A stretch of 64,000 bases of DNA from an uncultured Prevotellaceae bacterium (GTDB lineage: Bacteria > Bacteroidota > Bacteroidia > Bacteroidales > Bacteroidaceae), in the NCBI GenBank assembly GCA_900316355.1, contig ONCQ01000021.1, positions 20,298 to 84,297 on the forward strand, written 5' to 3'. Shown here one piece after another: positions 50,565 to 58,198 of the stretch. The notes beneath the pieces were generated by a model. The model ran no database searches, was not told the origin of the DNA, and worked only from the letters and a program-made list of their open reading frames with translations. Numbering within the stretch: the stretch's first letter is position 1; every line of letters starts with the position of its first letter. The position numbers and the translations under genes were made by a program.

Positions 50565-51779
50565 ATGAAAAATCTTAGACGTATATCCCTATGCGGGATA
50601 CTTCTGTTAAGCTTCGGCTTGATAACCTTTACCGCTTGCGGCGATGACGAAGAAGACAATCAGCCGAAGAGCACTAACAATAATAGCAGCAACAACGATA
50701 ACAACGGCAGCAACAACAACAAGCCTGGAACCATCAATATCGAAGACCTTTGGGGCACATGGACGACGGTGACCTATGACGGCGTAGCGATTGACCTCAA
50801 CAAGGAGGAGGACTGGCCAAAGTGGGACAAATTCGAGTTCAAGCAGGATGGTACCTTCAACGGCTGGTCTATCAACTACAATGGCGACGAGGGTATCCGC
50901 GGACGCGAGGAGCAGACGAAGCTCGGCAAATGGTCGTATGACGCCACACAGAAGAAGGCCAAAATCTATGATGTCGTCATGGGCTACCATGAGGTGCAAG
51001 ATTATCTGAACGGCAGGACAAATATCACCAAGATTGAGATTCCAGTGACCTTGGTTTCTCTTTCTGCGACCGAACTGAAACTCACGATTCCCGGAAGGTC
51101 CTTGCTGTCGGCCCCTGCCACCGTTGTCATGCATAAGACAAGCGGCGGAGGGGATAATGGCGGCGATAATGGTGACGAAGAAGAAGTGGATAATGATTTC
51201 GAGAATGAAGCCTCTGTCCTCACCGTGGAGGAAGAGGATCTGCAAAACATCCGCTTTGTCGTGAAGAACGCAGCACACAACTGGCAGGCCACCGTGCAAG
51301 CGTACACCTTCACGGACAAAGGCCCGCAGATAGAGCTCTTCGTGGAGGCTCTTAACCATTCGCAGAAAGCCAAGATTACTGCCAACGACACGCAGCACGC
51401 CAATTTCTGGGAACAGGCTTTCCTGCGCTACACGGAGCAGGCCGCAGGCGAAGCAATGACAGCCAGTGAAAATGTAAAACGCTTGATCATCAGTGATGTA
51501 ATGCTGCGCCAGAACCAGTTCGCAAATTACAGTTCTCTAAAAGAGATTACAATCAACGGGGAGAATGACTTCAGGATTCCTGCTGGCTGTTTCCGCAACG
51601 TGCCCAGCCTGAGCTCTATCTCTATTCACTCTTTCGCAGACATCACACTCGGGAAGAACAGCTTACCGCAGAACCCCGTCTTTACAGTGTTCGTGAGCAC
51701 CGAGGAACAATACTATGTCTTTAAAAACTATCAAGCGGAACATAACTGCACTTTCACTGTGAAGACGCTGGGAAAATAA
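50565..51779 (+). CDS. Lipoprotein with a lipocalin-like domain and a C-terminal BspA-like segment
   Basis: A 404-residue surface lipoprotein candidate. The lipobox LITFTAC places the lipidated Cys near residue 25. A long Asn/Ser-rich linker follows (about residues 33-55, NNNSSNNDNNGSNNN). The next part (DLWGTWTTVTYDG, FEFKQDGTFNGW, LGKWSYDATQKKAKIY) resembles the lipocalin-like families of Bacteroidetes. After a GGDNGGDNGDEEE linker come LRR-like lines (ENVKRLIISDVMLRQNQFAN, LKEITINGENDFRIPAGCF). Function unknown; binding at the cell surface is likely. It lies behind the 22-bp-phased array. Confidence 0.8.
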   Translation: MKNLRRISLCGILLLSFGLITFTACGDDEEDNQPKSTNNNSSNNDNNGSNNNKPGTINIEDLWGTWTTVTYDGVAIDLNKEEDWPKWDKFEFKQDGTFNGWSINYNGDEGIRGREEQTKLGKWSYDATQKKAKIYDVVMGYHEVQDYLNGRTNITKIEIPVTLVSLSATELKLTIPGRSLLSAPATVVMHKTSGGGDNGGDNGDEEEVDNDFENEASVLTVEEEDLQNIRFVVKNAAHNWQATVQAYTFTDKGPQIELFVEALNHSQKAKITANDTQHANFWEQAFLRYTEQAAGEAMTASENVKRLIISDVMLRQNQFANYSSLKEITINGENDFRIPAGCFRNVPSLSSISIHSFADITLGKNSLPQNPVFTVFVSTEEQYYVFKNYQAEHNCTFTVKTLGK

Positions 51780-51835
51780 AAAGGCCTCGAGAGGGGGAAA
51801 AGTAACAAATTTACACCTCTTTATATAAATTAAAT

Positions 51836-51875
51836 GGCGAGACGGCACACGTCTCGCTATTTTTTTGTACTTTTG
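51836..51875 (+). terminator. Terminator of the lipoprotein gene overlapping a promoter -7 element
   Basis: GCGAGACG and CGTCTCGC pair around GCACA and run into a seven-base T-run (51837-51866). The adjacent TACTTTTG at 51868-51875 is a -7 element for the NfnAB-like gene, with no clear -33, so its -33 contact region would fall in the terminator stem. Confidence 0.75.
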
Positions 51876-51947
51876 CCGCGCATTCTAAGCGATGCACAGA
51901 ACGAAATAATAACAAGAACTAAAACATTCATATCAACACGAAAACAC

Positions 51948-54329
51948 ATGAACAAGATTGTTGCTAAGGAACAGTTTTCAGAGAAAGTATTCAAGCTGGT
52001 GGTCGAGGCTCCCTTGATTGCCAAGGCTCGTCGTGCCGGACACTTCGTCATCGTTCGCGTGGGCGAGAAGGGTGAGCGTATGCCGCTGACCATCGCCGAT
52101 GCCGACGTTCAGGCCGGAACCATCACCCTCGTGGTGCAGAAGGTGGGCGTGAGCTCCACGAAGCTCTGCAACCTCAACGTGGGCGACGAGATCACCGACG
52201 TGGTAGGTCCTCTCGGCAAGGCTACACATATCGAGAACTTCGGCACCGTGGTGTGTGCCGGCGGTGGCGTAGGCGTGGCTCCTATGCTCCCCATCATCAA
52301 GGCTCTGAAGGCTGCCGGCAACCGCGTCATCAGCGTGCTGGCCGGACGCTCGAAGGATCTCATCATCCTCGAAGACGAGGTCCGCAAGCACTCCGATGAG
52401 GTCATCATCATGACCGACGACGGGTCGTACGGCCAGAAGGGAGTCGTCACCGTGGGTATCGAGCAGGTCATCCAGCGCGAGACCGTCAACAAGGTCTTTG
52501 CCATCGGTCCTGCCATCATGATGAAGTTCTGCTGTCTCCTGACAAAGAAATATGGCATCAGCACCGATGTCTCGCTGAACACCATCATGGTGGACGGCAC
52601 GGGCATGTGCGGTGCCTGCCGCATCACCGTTGGCGGCAAGACACGCTTCGTTTGCGTCGATGGCCCTGAGTTCGACGGCCACGAAGTGGATTTCGACGAG
52701 ATGCTGTCGCGCATGACGGCGTTTAAGGAAGAAGAGATGGAGGCGATGGAGAAGACAGCAGCGCCCCTGGCCCCCCTTTCGTCCCCCGAGGGGGATACGG
52801 CACCCAGGTCCTCAGCCAACAAAACAACAGAAGCCCCCTCGGGGGCTGTAGGGGGGGCCACTGAGTCCGCCTCTTTATTGACCGACCGCAACGCTCCCTG
52901 GCGTGAAGAGCTCCGCAAGAGCATGAAGGCCAAGGAGCGCACCGCCATTGAGCGTGTCAAGATGCCGGAGCTCGATCCCGTCTATCGTGCCACCACCCGT
53001 ACGGAGGAAGTCAACAAGGGTCTCACCAAGGAGCAGGCGCTGCTGGAAGCCAAGCGCTGCCTCGACTGCGCCAAGCCCACCTGCATGGAAGGCTGCCCTG
53101 TGAACATCCAGATTCCCTCGTTCATCAAGAACATCGAGCGCGGCAACTTCCTCGGCGCTGCCCAGGTGCTGAAGCAGACCTCTGCCCTACCCGCTGTCTG
53201 CGGTCGCGTATGCCCGCAGGAGAAGCAATGCGAGAGCAAGTGCATCCATCTGAAGATGAACGAGCCCGCTGTGGCCATCGGCTATCTGGAGCGTTTCGCT
53301 GCCGACTACGAGCGCGAGAGCGGCAATATGGCCATCCCCGAGTGCGCCCCTGCCAACGGCAAGAAGATTGCCGTCGTGGGTTCCGGTCCTTCCGGCCTAA
53401 GCTTTGCTGGCGACATGGCTAAGCTGGGCTACGACGTCACCGTCTTCGAAGCGTTGCATGAGATTGGCGGTGTGCTCAAGTACGGCATCCCTGAGTTCCG
53501 TCTGCCCAATGCCATCGTGGATGTGGAAATCAACAACCTCGAGAAGATGGGCGTGAAGTTCGTCAAAGACTGCATCATCGGCAAGACCATTGCCGTCGAA
53601 GAACTGGAGAAGCAGGGCTTCGCTGGCATCTTCGTAGGCTCCGGTGCCGGTCTGCCCAACTTCATGAACATCCCCGGCGAGAACCTCAAGGGCATCATGT
53701 CCTCCAACGAATACCTCACCCGCGTGAACCTCATGGACGCCTCCAACCCCGAGACCGACACCCCCATCCACCGCGCCAAGAGCGTGATGGTTGTCGGCGG
53801 CGGCAACACCGCCATGGACTCCTGCCGCACGGCCAAGCGTCTGGGTGCCGAGCGTGTGTTCATCGCCTACCGTCGCAGCGAGGCTGAGATGCCTGCCCGT
53901 CTGGAAGAGGTGAAGCACGCCAAGGAAGAGGGCATCGAGTTCCTGACGCTCCACAACCCCATCGAATATCTGGCCGACGACAAGGGCAACGTCCGCGCCG
54001 TCGTGCTGCAGAAGATGGAACTCGGCGAGCCCGATGCCAGCGGTCGTCGCAGCCCACAGCCCATCCCCGGTGCCACCGAGACCATCGACATCGACCAGGC
54101 CATCGTGGCTGTCGGTGTGAGCCCGAACCCCATCGTGCCCACCAGCATCGAGGGCCTCGAACTGGGTCGCAAGAACACCATCGTAGTGAACGACGGTATG
54201 CAGACCAACATCCCCACCATCTTCGCCGGTGGCGACATCGTGCGCGGTGGTGCCACGGTCATCCTCGCCATGGGCGACGGCCGTCGTGCTGCTGCTGCCA
54301 TGCACGAGTACCTCAACGACAAGAAGTGA
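51948..54329 (+). CDS. NfnAB-like fusion: ferredoxin-NADP reductase-type subunit fused to a glutamate-synthase-small-chain-type subunit
   Basis: A 793-residue protein. Residues 1-265 resemble NfnA/PyrK: FAD-binding RAGHFVIVRVGEKGERMPLT and a [2Fe-2S] site with Cys near residues 221 and 224 (GMCGACR). Residues about 320-793 resemble NfnB/GltD: Cys clusters CLDCAKPTCMEGCP and CGRVCPQEKQC, an FAD motif VGSGPSGLSFAG, an NADPH motif VGGGNTAMDSCRTAKRLGA, and the C-terminal GGDIVRGGATV. Two-subunit NfnAB couples NADH, NADPH and ferredoxin; here both are one chain. The linker (residues 270-311) is a translated GC-rich insertion. It may also act as NADPH-dependent sulfur or glutamate reductase. Confidence 0.88.
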   Translation: MNKIVAKEQFSEKVFKLVVEAPLIAKARRAGHFVIVRVGEKGERMPLTIADADVQAGTITLVVQKVGVSSTKLCNLNVGDEITDVVGPLGKATHIENFGTVVCAGGGVGVAPMLPIIKALKAAGNRVISVLAGRSKDLIILEDEVRKHSDEVIIMTDDGSYGQKGVVTVGIEQVIQRETVNKVFAIGPAIMMKFCCLLTKKYGISTDVSLNTIMVDGTGMCGACRITVGGKTRFVCVDGPEFDGHEVDFDEMLSRMTAFKEEEMEAMEKTAAPLAPLSSPEGDTAPRSSANKTTEAPSGAVGGATESASLLTDRNAPWREELRKSMKAKERTAIERVKMPELDPVYRATTRTEEVNKGLTKEQALLEAKRCLDCAKPTCMEGCPVNIQIPSFIKNIERGNFLGAAQVLKQTSALPAVCGRVCPQEKQCESKCIHLKMNEPAVAIGYLERFAADYERESGNMAIPECAPANGKKIAVVGSGPSGLSFAGDMAKLGYDVTVFEALHEIGGVLKYGIPEFRLPNAIVDVEINNLEKMGVKFVKDCIIGKTIAVEELEKQGFAGIFVGSGAGLPNFMNIPGENLKGIMSSNEYLTRVNLMDASNPETDTPIHRAKSVMVVGGGNTAMDSCRTAKRLGAERVFIAYRRSEAEMPARLEEVKHAKEEGIEFLTLHNPIEYLADDKGNVRAVVLQKMELGEPDASGRRSPQPIPGATETIDIDQAIVAVGVSPNPIVPTSIEGLELGRKNTIVVNDGMQTNIPTIFAGGDIVRGGATVILAMGDGRRAAAAMHEYLNDKK
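52756..52880 (+). repeat. GC-rich element translated in the NfnAB fusion linker
   Basis: CCCCCCTTTCGTCCCCCGAGGGGG and GCCCCCTCGGGGGC (given as their cores) flank CCTCAGCCAACAAAACAACAG. The insert encodes the Ala/Pro-rich linker ending GGATESAS and preserves frame, exactly where two once-separate subunits are joined. Confidence 0.75.
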
Positions 54330-54379
54330 AGTTTATAGCAACTCATCAAGAATCATGAATGATAAATAATGAATAACCA

Positions 54380-55795
54380 ATGATAAATGTAATGGAACAG
54401 AGGATCTTCAAGAACAGCTTGCACACTACTGCGAAGCTACTGTTTATTGTTTCTTATTTGTTATTTATCATTCCTTCTGAGTCCGCCGTGGCACAGAAGA
54501 AGCGGACAGCAAAGCCTGCCGTGCCCGTGGAAGAGCAAGTGCAGGCGGCCTTCGCCGCCTACGACTTCGAGCACGCTGAGCGCCTGCTCACCACCGAGAT
54601 TGCGGCGTTGAAGAGAAAGCGCAAGAGCACGGGCAAGCTGGAAGCGATGTTGGAGCGCACACGTCAGGCAGCCCTGAAGCTGCACGCCACCGAGCGAATC
54701 ACCATCATCGACAGCCTGGTGTGCCCCAAGAACCTCATGCTGCGCAACATACGTCTCAGCCTGGAGAGCGGACGCATTGACAGCTACGCCTCCACCTTCC
54801 ACCAGCGCGACAACAGCGGCGCTACCATCTATGAGAACGAGTTTGGCAACAAGCGCTTCCTCGCTCTCCCCGCCCCCATTCCCGAGGGTTCCGCTACAAC
54901 TCCAGAGGACTCTCCCGAAGACTCTGTCAAAAGCTCTTCTGCCCCTGAATCCACCTCCCTCCGCCTCGCCGTTTCCGACAAGCTCGGAACTACTTGGTCT
55001 GCCCCGGCCTTCCTCACCGGCCTCATCGACGAAGAAGACCTCGAAGATGCCCCCAGCTATGCCGAGAACTATCCCTTCCTGCTCTCCGACGGCATCACCC
55101 TCTACTATGCCGCCACAGGACACGAGAGCCTCGGAGGCTATGACATCTTCGTCACACGCTCCGACGGCGAGGACGGGAGCTTCCTCTCACCTGAAAACAT
55201 CGGCTACCCCTATAACTCACCCGCCAACGACTACCTCCTGGCCATCGATGAGTTCAACCAGTTGGGGTGGTTCGTCAGCGACCGCAACCAGCCTGCCGAC
55301 AGCGTATGCATCTACACCTTCATCCCCAATGAAACCCGACAGATGTACGGCGACGAGCTCTCCGACGCACAGCTCCGTGCGAGAGCACGCATCACCAGCA
55401 TCCGCGACACCTGGAACCCGGATGACAAGGAGATGATTGCCACAGCACGCAAACGCCTCACGGCCTTGCGACAGGGTGGCGGCAATGCTTCAATGGCTGC
55501 AGTCCCCGACTTCGTCTTCCCCATCGACGACCAGCGCACCTACACCCGCATGGCAGACTTCAAGTCACCCACTGCGCGAGAGAAGATGAAGCAATGGATT
55601 AAGCTCGACAAAGACGTCACCACAGACGCGACAATGCTTCAGCGCCTACGTGATAACTATGCCACAGCGAAGGCCAGCGAGCGCCAACAGATGGCAAACA
55701 CCATTCAGCAGCTTGAAGCCACTCACTATCCTCAGCTGCAGCAGCTACAGCAGCTGGGCAAGGAAATCCGCAACGATGAAATCAGTCACAAGTAA
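54380..55795 (+). CDS. Exported PD40/beta-propeller-like protein, function unknown
   Basis: A 471-residue protein with an N-terminal signal (KLLFIVSYLLFIIPSESAVA). The middle carries one WD40-like beta-propeller element (YPFLLSDGITLYYAATGHES, then LGGYDIFVTRSD, SFLSPENIGYPYNSPANDY), as in PD40 proteins of Bacteroidetes. A Ser/Pro/Glu-rich segment around residues 170-195 (EDSPEDSVKSSS) looks like another low-complexity insertion. The C-terminal 130 residues are helical (REKMKQWIKLDKDV). Start may be MINVMEQ or MEQRIF; the second lies 12 bases later. Role unknown; downstream is a nucleoside phosphorylase. Confidence 0.72.
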   Translation: MINVMEQRIFKNSLHTTAKLLFIVSYLLFIIPSESAVAQKKRTAKPAVPVEEQVQAAFAAYDFEHAERLLTTEIAALKRKRKSTGKLEAMLERTRQAALKLHATERITIIDSLVCPKNLMLRNIRLSLESGRIDSYASTFHQRDNSGATIYENEFGNKRFLALPAPIPEGSATTPEDSPEDSVKSSSAPESTSLRLAVSDKLGTTWSAPAFLTGLIDEEDLEDAPSYAENYPFLLSDGITLYYAATGHESLGGYDIFVTRSDGEDGSFLSPENIGYPYNSPANDYLLAIDEFNQLGWFVSDRNQPADSVCIYTFIPNETRQMYGDELSDAQLRARARITSIRDTWNPDDKEMIATARKRLTALRQGGGNASMAAVPDFVFPIDDQRTYTRMADFKSPTAREKMKQWIKLDKDVTTDATMLQRLRDNYATAKASERQQMANTIQQLEATHYPQLQQLQQLGKEIRNDEISHK

Positions 55796-55838
55796 CCAAT
55801 AACCATGCTGCGACACATCGCAGCAAAGAATCATAGCT

Positions 55839-56711
55839 ATGAAAAAAGTATTTCCCCCTTCAGAACTAATCATCAATGAAGACGGCAGCGTCTTCCACCT
55901 TCACTTACGCCCCGAATACCTTGCAGATAAGGTCATCCTCGTCGGAGACCCCGGACGCGTGCAGACCGTAGCAGCCCATTTCGAGCGCATGGAATGTGAT
56001 ATCCAGAGCCGTGAATTCCATACCATTACAGGTTGGTACCAGGGCAAGCGCATCAGCGTCGTATCTACTGGCATCGGCTGCGACAACATCGACATCGTCA
56101 TGAACGAGCTTGACGCTCTGGCCAATATCGACTTCCAGTCGCGCACCGAGAACGACGAACACCGTACGCTCTCCATCGTGCGCATCGGCACCTGTGGCGG
56201 CCTCCAGCCATTCACCCCTACAGGCTCCTTCATCGCCTCCGTCAAGAGCATCGGCTTCGATGGTCTCCTCAACTACTACGACGGACGCAACGATGTCTGC
56301 GACCTACAACTGGAAGAAGCTTTCAAGAAGCACATGAGCTGGTCGCCGCTCAAGGGTGCACCCTACGTGGCAATAGCCAATCCCGAACTCATCGAGCAGA
56401 TAGCCCAAGACGACATGGTGCGCGGCATCACCATCGCCTGCGGCGGCTTCTATGGTCCCCAAGGCCGTCAGATCCGCCTCAAGATTCAAGACCCGCAGCA
56501 GAACGAGAAAGTGGAAGCCTTCGAGTACGACGGTCTGCACATCTGCAACTTCGAGATGGAAAGCTCCGCTGTTGCCGGCCTCGCAGCACTCCTCGGCCAT
56601 CGTGCCATGACCTGCTGCATGGTCATCGCCAACCGCTACACCACCGAGATGAACACCGAGTACAAGAACTCCATCGATACCCTCATCCAAAAGGTGCTTG
56701 CGAGAATCTAA
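55839..56711 (+). CDS. Nucleoside phosphorylase (uridine phosphorylase-like)
   Basis: A 290-residue enzyme that cleaves nucleosides with phosphate. VILVGDPGRVQTVAAHFERM is the phosphate-binding loop, RIGTCGGLQP the central strand, and FEMESSAVAGLAALLGH the ribose-binding Glu-Met-Glu. This is the PNP/UDP superfamily; uridine versus purine preference is not certain. It follows the propeller gene after 43 bases. Confidence 0.88.
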   Translation: MKKVFPPSELIINEDGSVFHLHLRPEYLADKVILVGDPGRVQTVAAHFERMECDIQSREFHTITGWYQGKRISVVSTGIGCDNIDIVMNELDALANIDFQSRTENDEHRTLSIVRIGTCGGLQPFTPTGSFIASVKSIGFDGLLNYYDGRNDVCDLQLEEAFKKHMSWSPLKGAPYVAIANPELIEQIAQDDMVRGITIACGGFYGPQGRQIRLKIQDPQQNEKVEAFEYDGLHICNFEMESSAVAGLAALLGHRAMTCCMVIANRYTTEMNTEYKNSIDTLIQKVLARI

Positions 56712-56734
56712 ACGCTTAGCCATCTACCCCAAGC

Positions 56735-58024
56735 TTGAAGGAAACCATCTGCGCCATAGCCACAGCTCCGGGCGGTGCCATCGGCATCGTCCGCGTTTCT
56801 GGTGCCGATGCTTTCACGATTGCCCGTCAAGTATGTCCTCGCCTGACACCGGCCACGCCACCGCGCACCGCAGTCCTCTCTCCCATCACCGCCAGCCCCG
56901 ACGAGGTCCTCGATGAAGCCGTCGTCACCCTCTTCCGCGCCCCTGCCAGCTACACAGGCGAGGACAGCGTGGAGTTCTCCTGTCACGGTTCCCGCTATAT
57001 TCTGAACAAAGTCCTGCAACTCCTTGTCCAGCATGGATGCCGCCTGGCAGAGCCTGGTGAATTTACGCAGCGCGCCTTCCTCAACGGCAAGCTCGACCTC
57101 TCGCAGGCCGAGGCTGTCGCCGACCTCATCGCTGCCGACAGCGCAACAGCCCATCGCGTTGCCCTCTCCCAATTGAAGGGTCATTTCTCCAGCGAACTCT
57201 CTCGGTTGCGCGACCAACTCCTGCACCTCACCTCGCTGCTGGAGCTTGAACTCGACTTTGCTGACCACGAGGAGTTGGAGTTTGCCAACCGGCCAGAACT
57301 TCTGGCATTGGCTGAGAAGATAGATGCTCACATCACCCATCTGTCCAGCACCTTCCAAACAGGCAATGCCCTCAAGAACGGCATCCCCGTGGCCATTGTC
57401 GGAGCCCCCAACGTGGGCAAGAGCACCCTCCTCAACGCCCTCCTCGGCGAGGAACGCGCCATCGTCAGCGACATACAAGGCACTACCCGCGATGCCATTG
57501 AAGACACCCTCCAGCTCGGCGGCATCACTTTCCGCTTCATTGACACCGCTGGCATCCGCCACACCGACGACACCATTGAGAACCTTGGCATCCAACGTTC
57601 CATAGCTGCTGTGCAGCGGGCGCAGATTGTGGTGATGATGAGGGAGCCCGGTGTCCCCTACCCTGAAGTCCCGCTTCGCGAAGACCAGACCGTCATTCGC
57701 ATAGAGAACAAGACCGAAGCCTTCCAAGCCAAATACGGCGTTGGGCTCGACGACCTGCGCCAGCGTTTCATCGATGCCGTCCCCACGACATCGGCTGAAG
57801 ATGTCATCGTCACCTCAGCCCGCCACTACGAAGCCCTCTGCCGCGCCCACGACAGCCTCACCCGCGTCATCGACGGCTTAGGGGAACATTCTCTGCTACC
57901 TACAGACCTCATCGCCGAGGATCTCCGCCTCACCCTCGCCTCTCTCGCCGACATCACCGGCGGCGCCATCACTCCCCAGGAAACCCTCAACAACATCTTC
58001 TCCCACTTCTGCGTGGGAAAGTGA
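56735..58024 (+). CDS. mnmE: tRNA modification GTPase MnmE, with atypical G4/G5 region
   Basis: With MnmG it adds carboxymethylaminomethyl groups to wobble uridines. The start is a TTG at 56735 giving MKETICAIATAPGGAIGI. The N-terminal folate-binding domain and helical domain are followed by a G domain with GAPNVGKSTLLNALL (G1), GTTRDAIED (G2) and DTAGIRHTDD (G3). G4 should be NKxD but reads ENKTEA, and no SAK-type G5 is seen; the piece between G3 and the helical end is about 20 residues shorter than in E. coli. The C-terminal FCVGK is intact. At 429 residues it is shorter than E. coli (454). Confidence 0.9.
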   Translation: MKETICAIATAPGGAIGIVRVSGADAFTIARQVCPRLTPATPPRTAVLSPITASPDEVLDEAVVTLFRAPASYTGEDSVEFSCHGSRYILNKVLQLLVQHGCRLAEPGEFTQRAFLNGKLDLSQAEAVADLIAADSATAHRVALSQLKGHFSSELSRLRDQLLHLTSLLELELDFADHEELEFANRPELLALAEKIDAHITHLSSTFQTGNALKNGIPVAIVGAPNVGKSTLLNALLGEERAIVSDIQGTTRDAIEDTLQLGGITFRFIDTAGIRHTDDTIENLGIQRSIAAVQRAQIVVMMREPGVPYPEVPLREDQTVIRIENKTEAFQAKYGVGLDDLRQRFIDAVPTTSAEDVIVTSARHYEALCRAHDSLTRVIDGLGEHSLLPTDLIAEDLRLTLASLADITGGAITPQETLNNIFSHFCVGK

Positions 58025-58099
58025 AGCCACTACAAAGAAAATAATAAAATCTGCAAAAATAAGCCCGTAACACCCTTATTTTCAAGTGTTAAAGTTTGT

Positions 58100-58167
58100 G
58101 TGTCCCCCGAAATAGTCGCAAAGGGTCAAAAACTGTCCCCCGGGGACAGAAAAAGTGTCCCTCGAAA
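58100..58167. repeat. Direct repeats and palindrome beside the recombinase gene
   Basis: GTGTCCCCCGAAA (58100-58112) and GTGTCCCTCGAAA (58155-58167) differ at one base and flank the perfect palindrome CTGTCCCCCGGGGACAG (58133-58149). Between mnmE and the recombinase this may be a recombinase arm-binding or attachment region. The remaining bases of the 174-base gap hold no gene. Confidence 0.6.
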
Positions 58168-58198
58168 CAAAAGTCGGTGGTAATTTCTAAAACGATTA

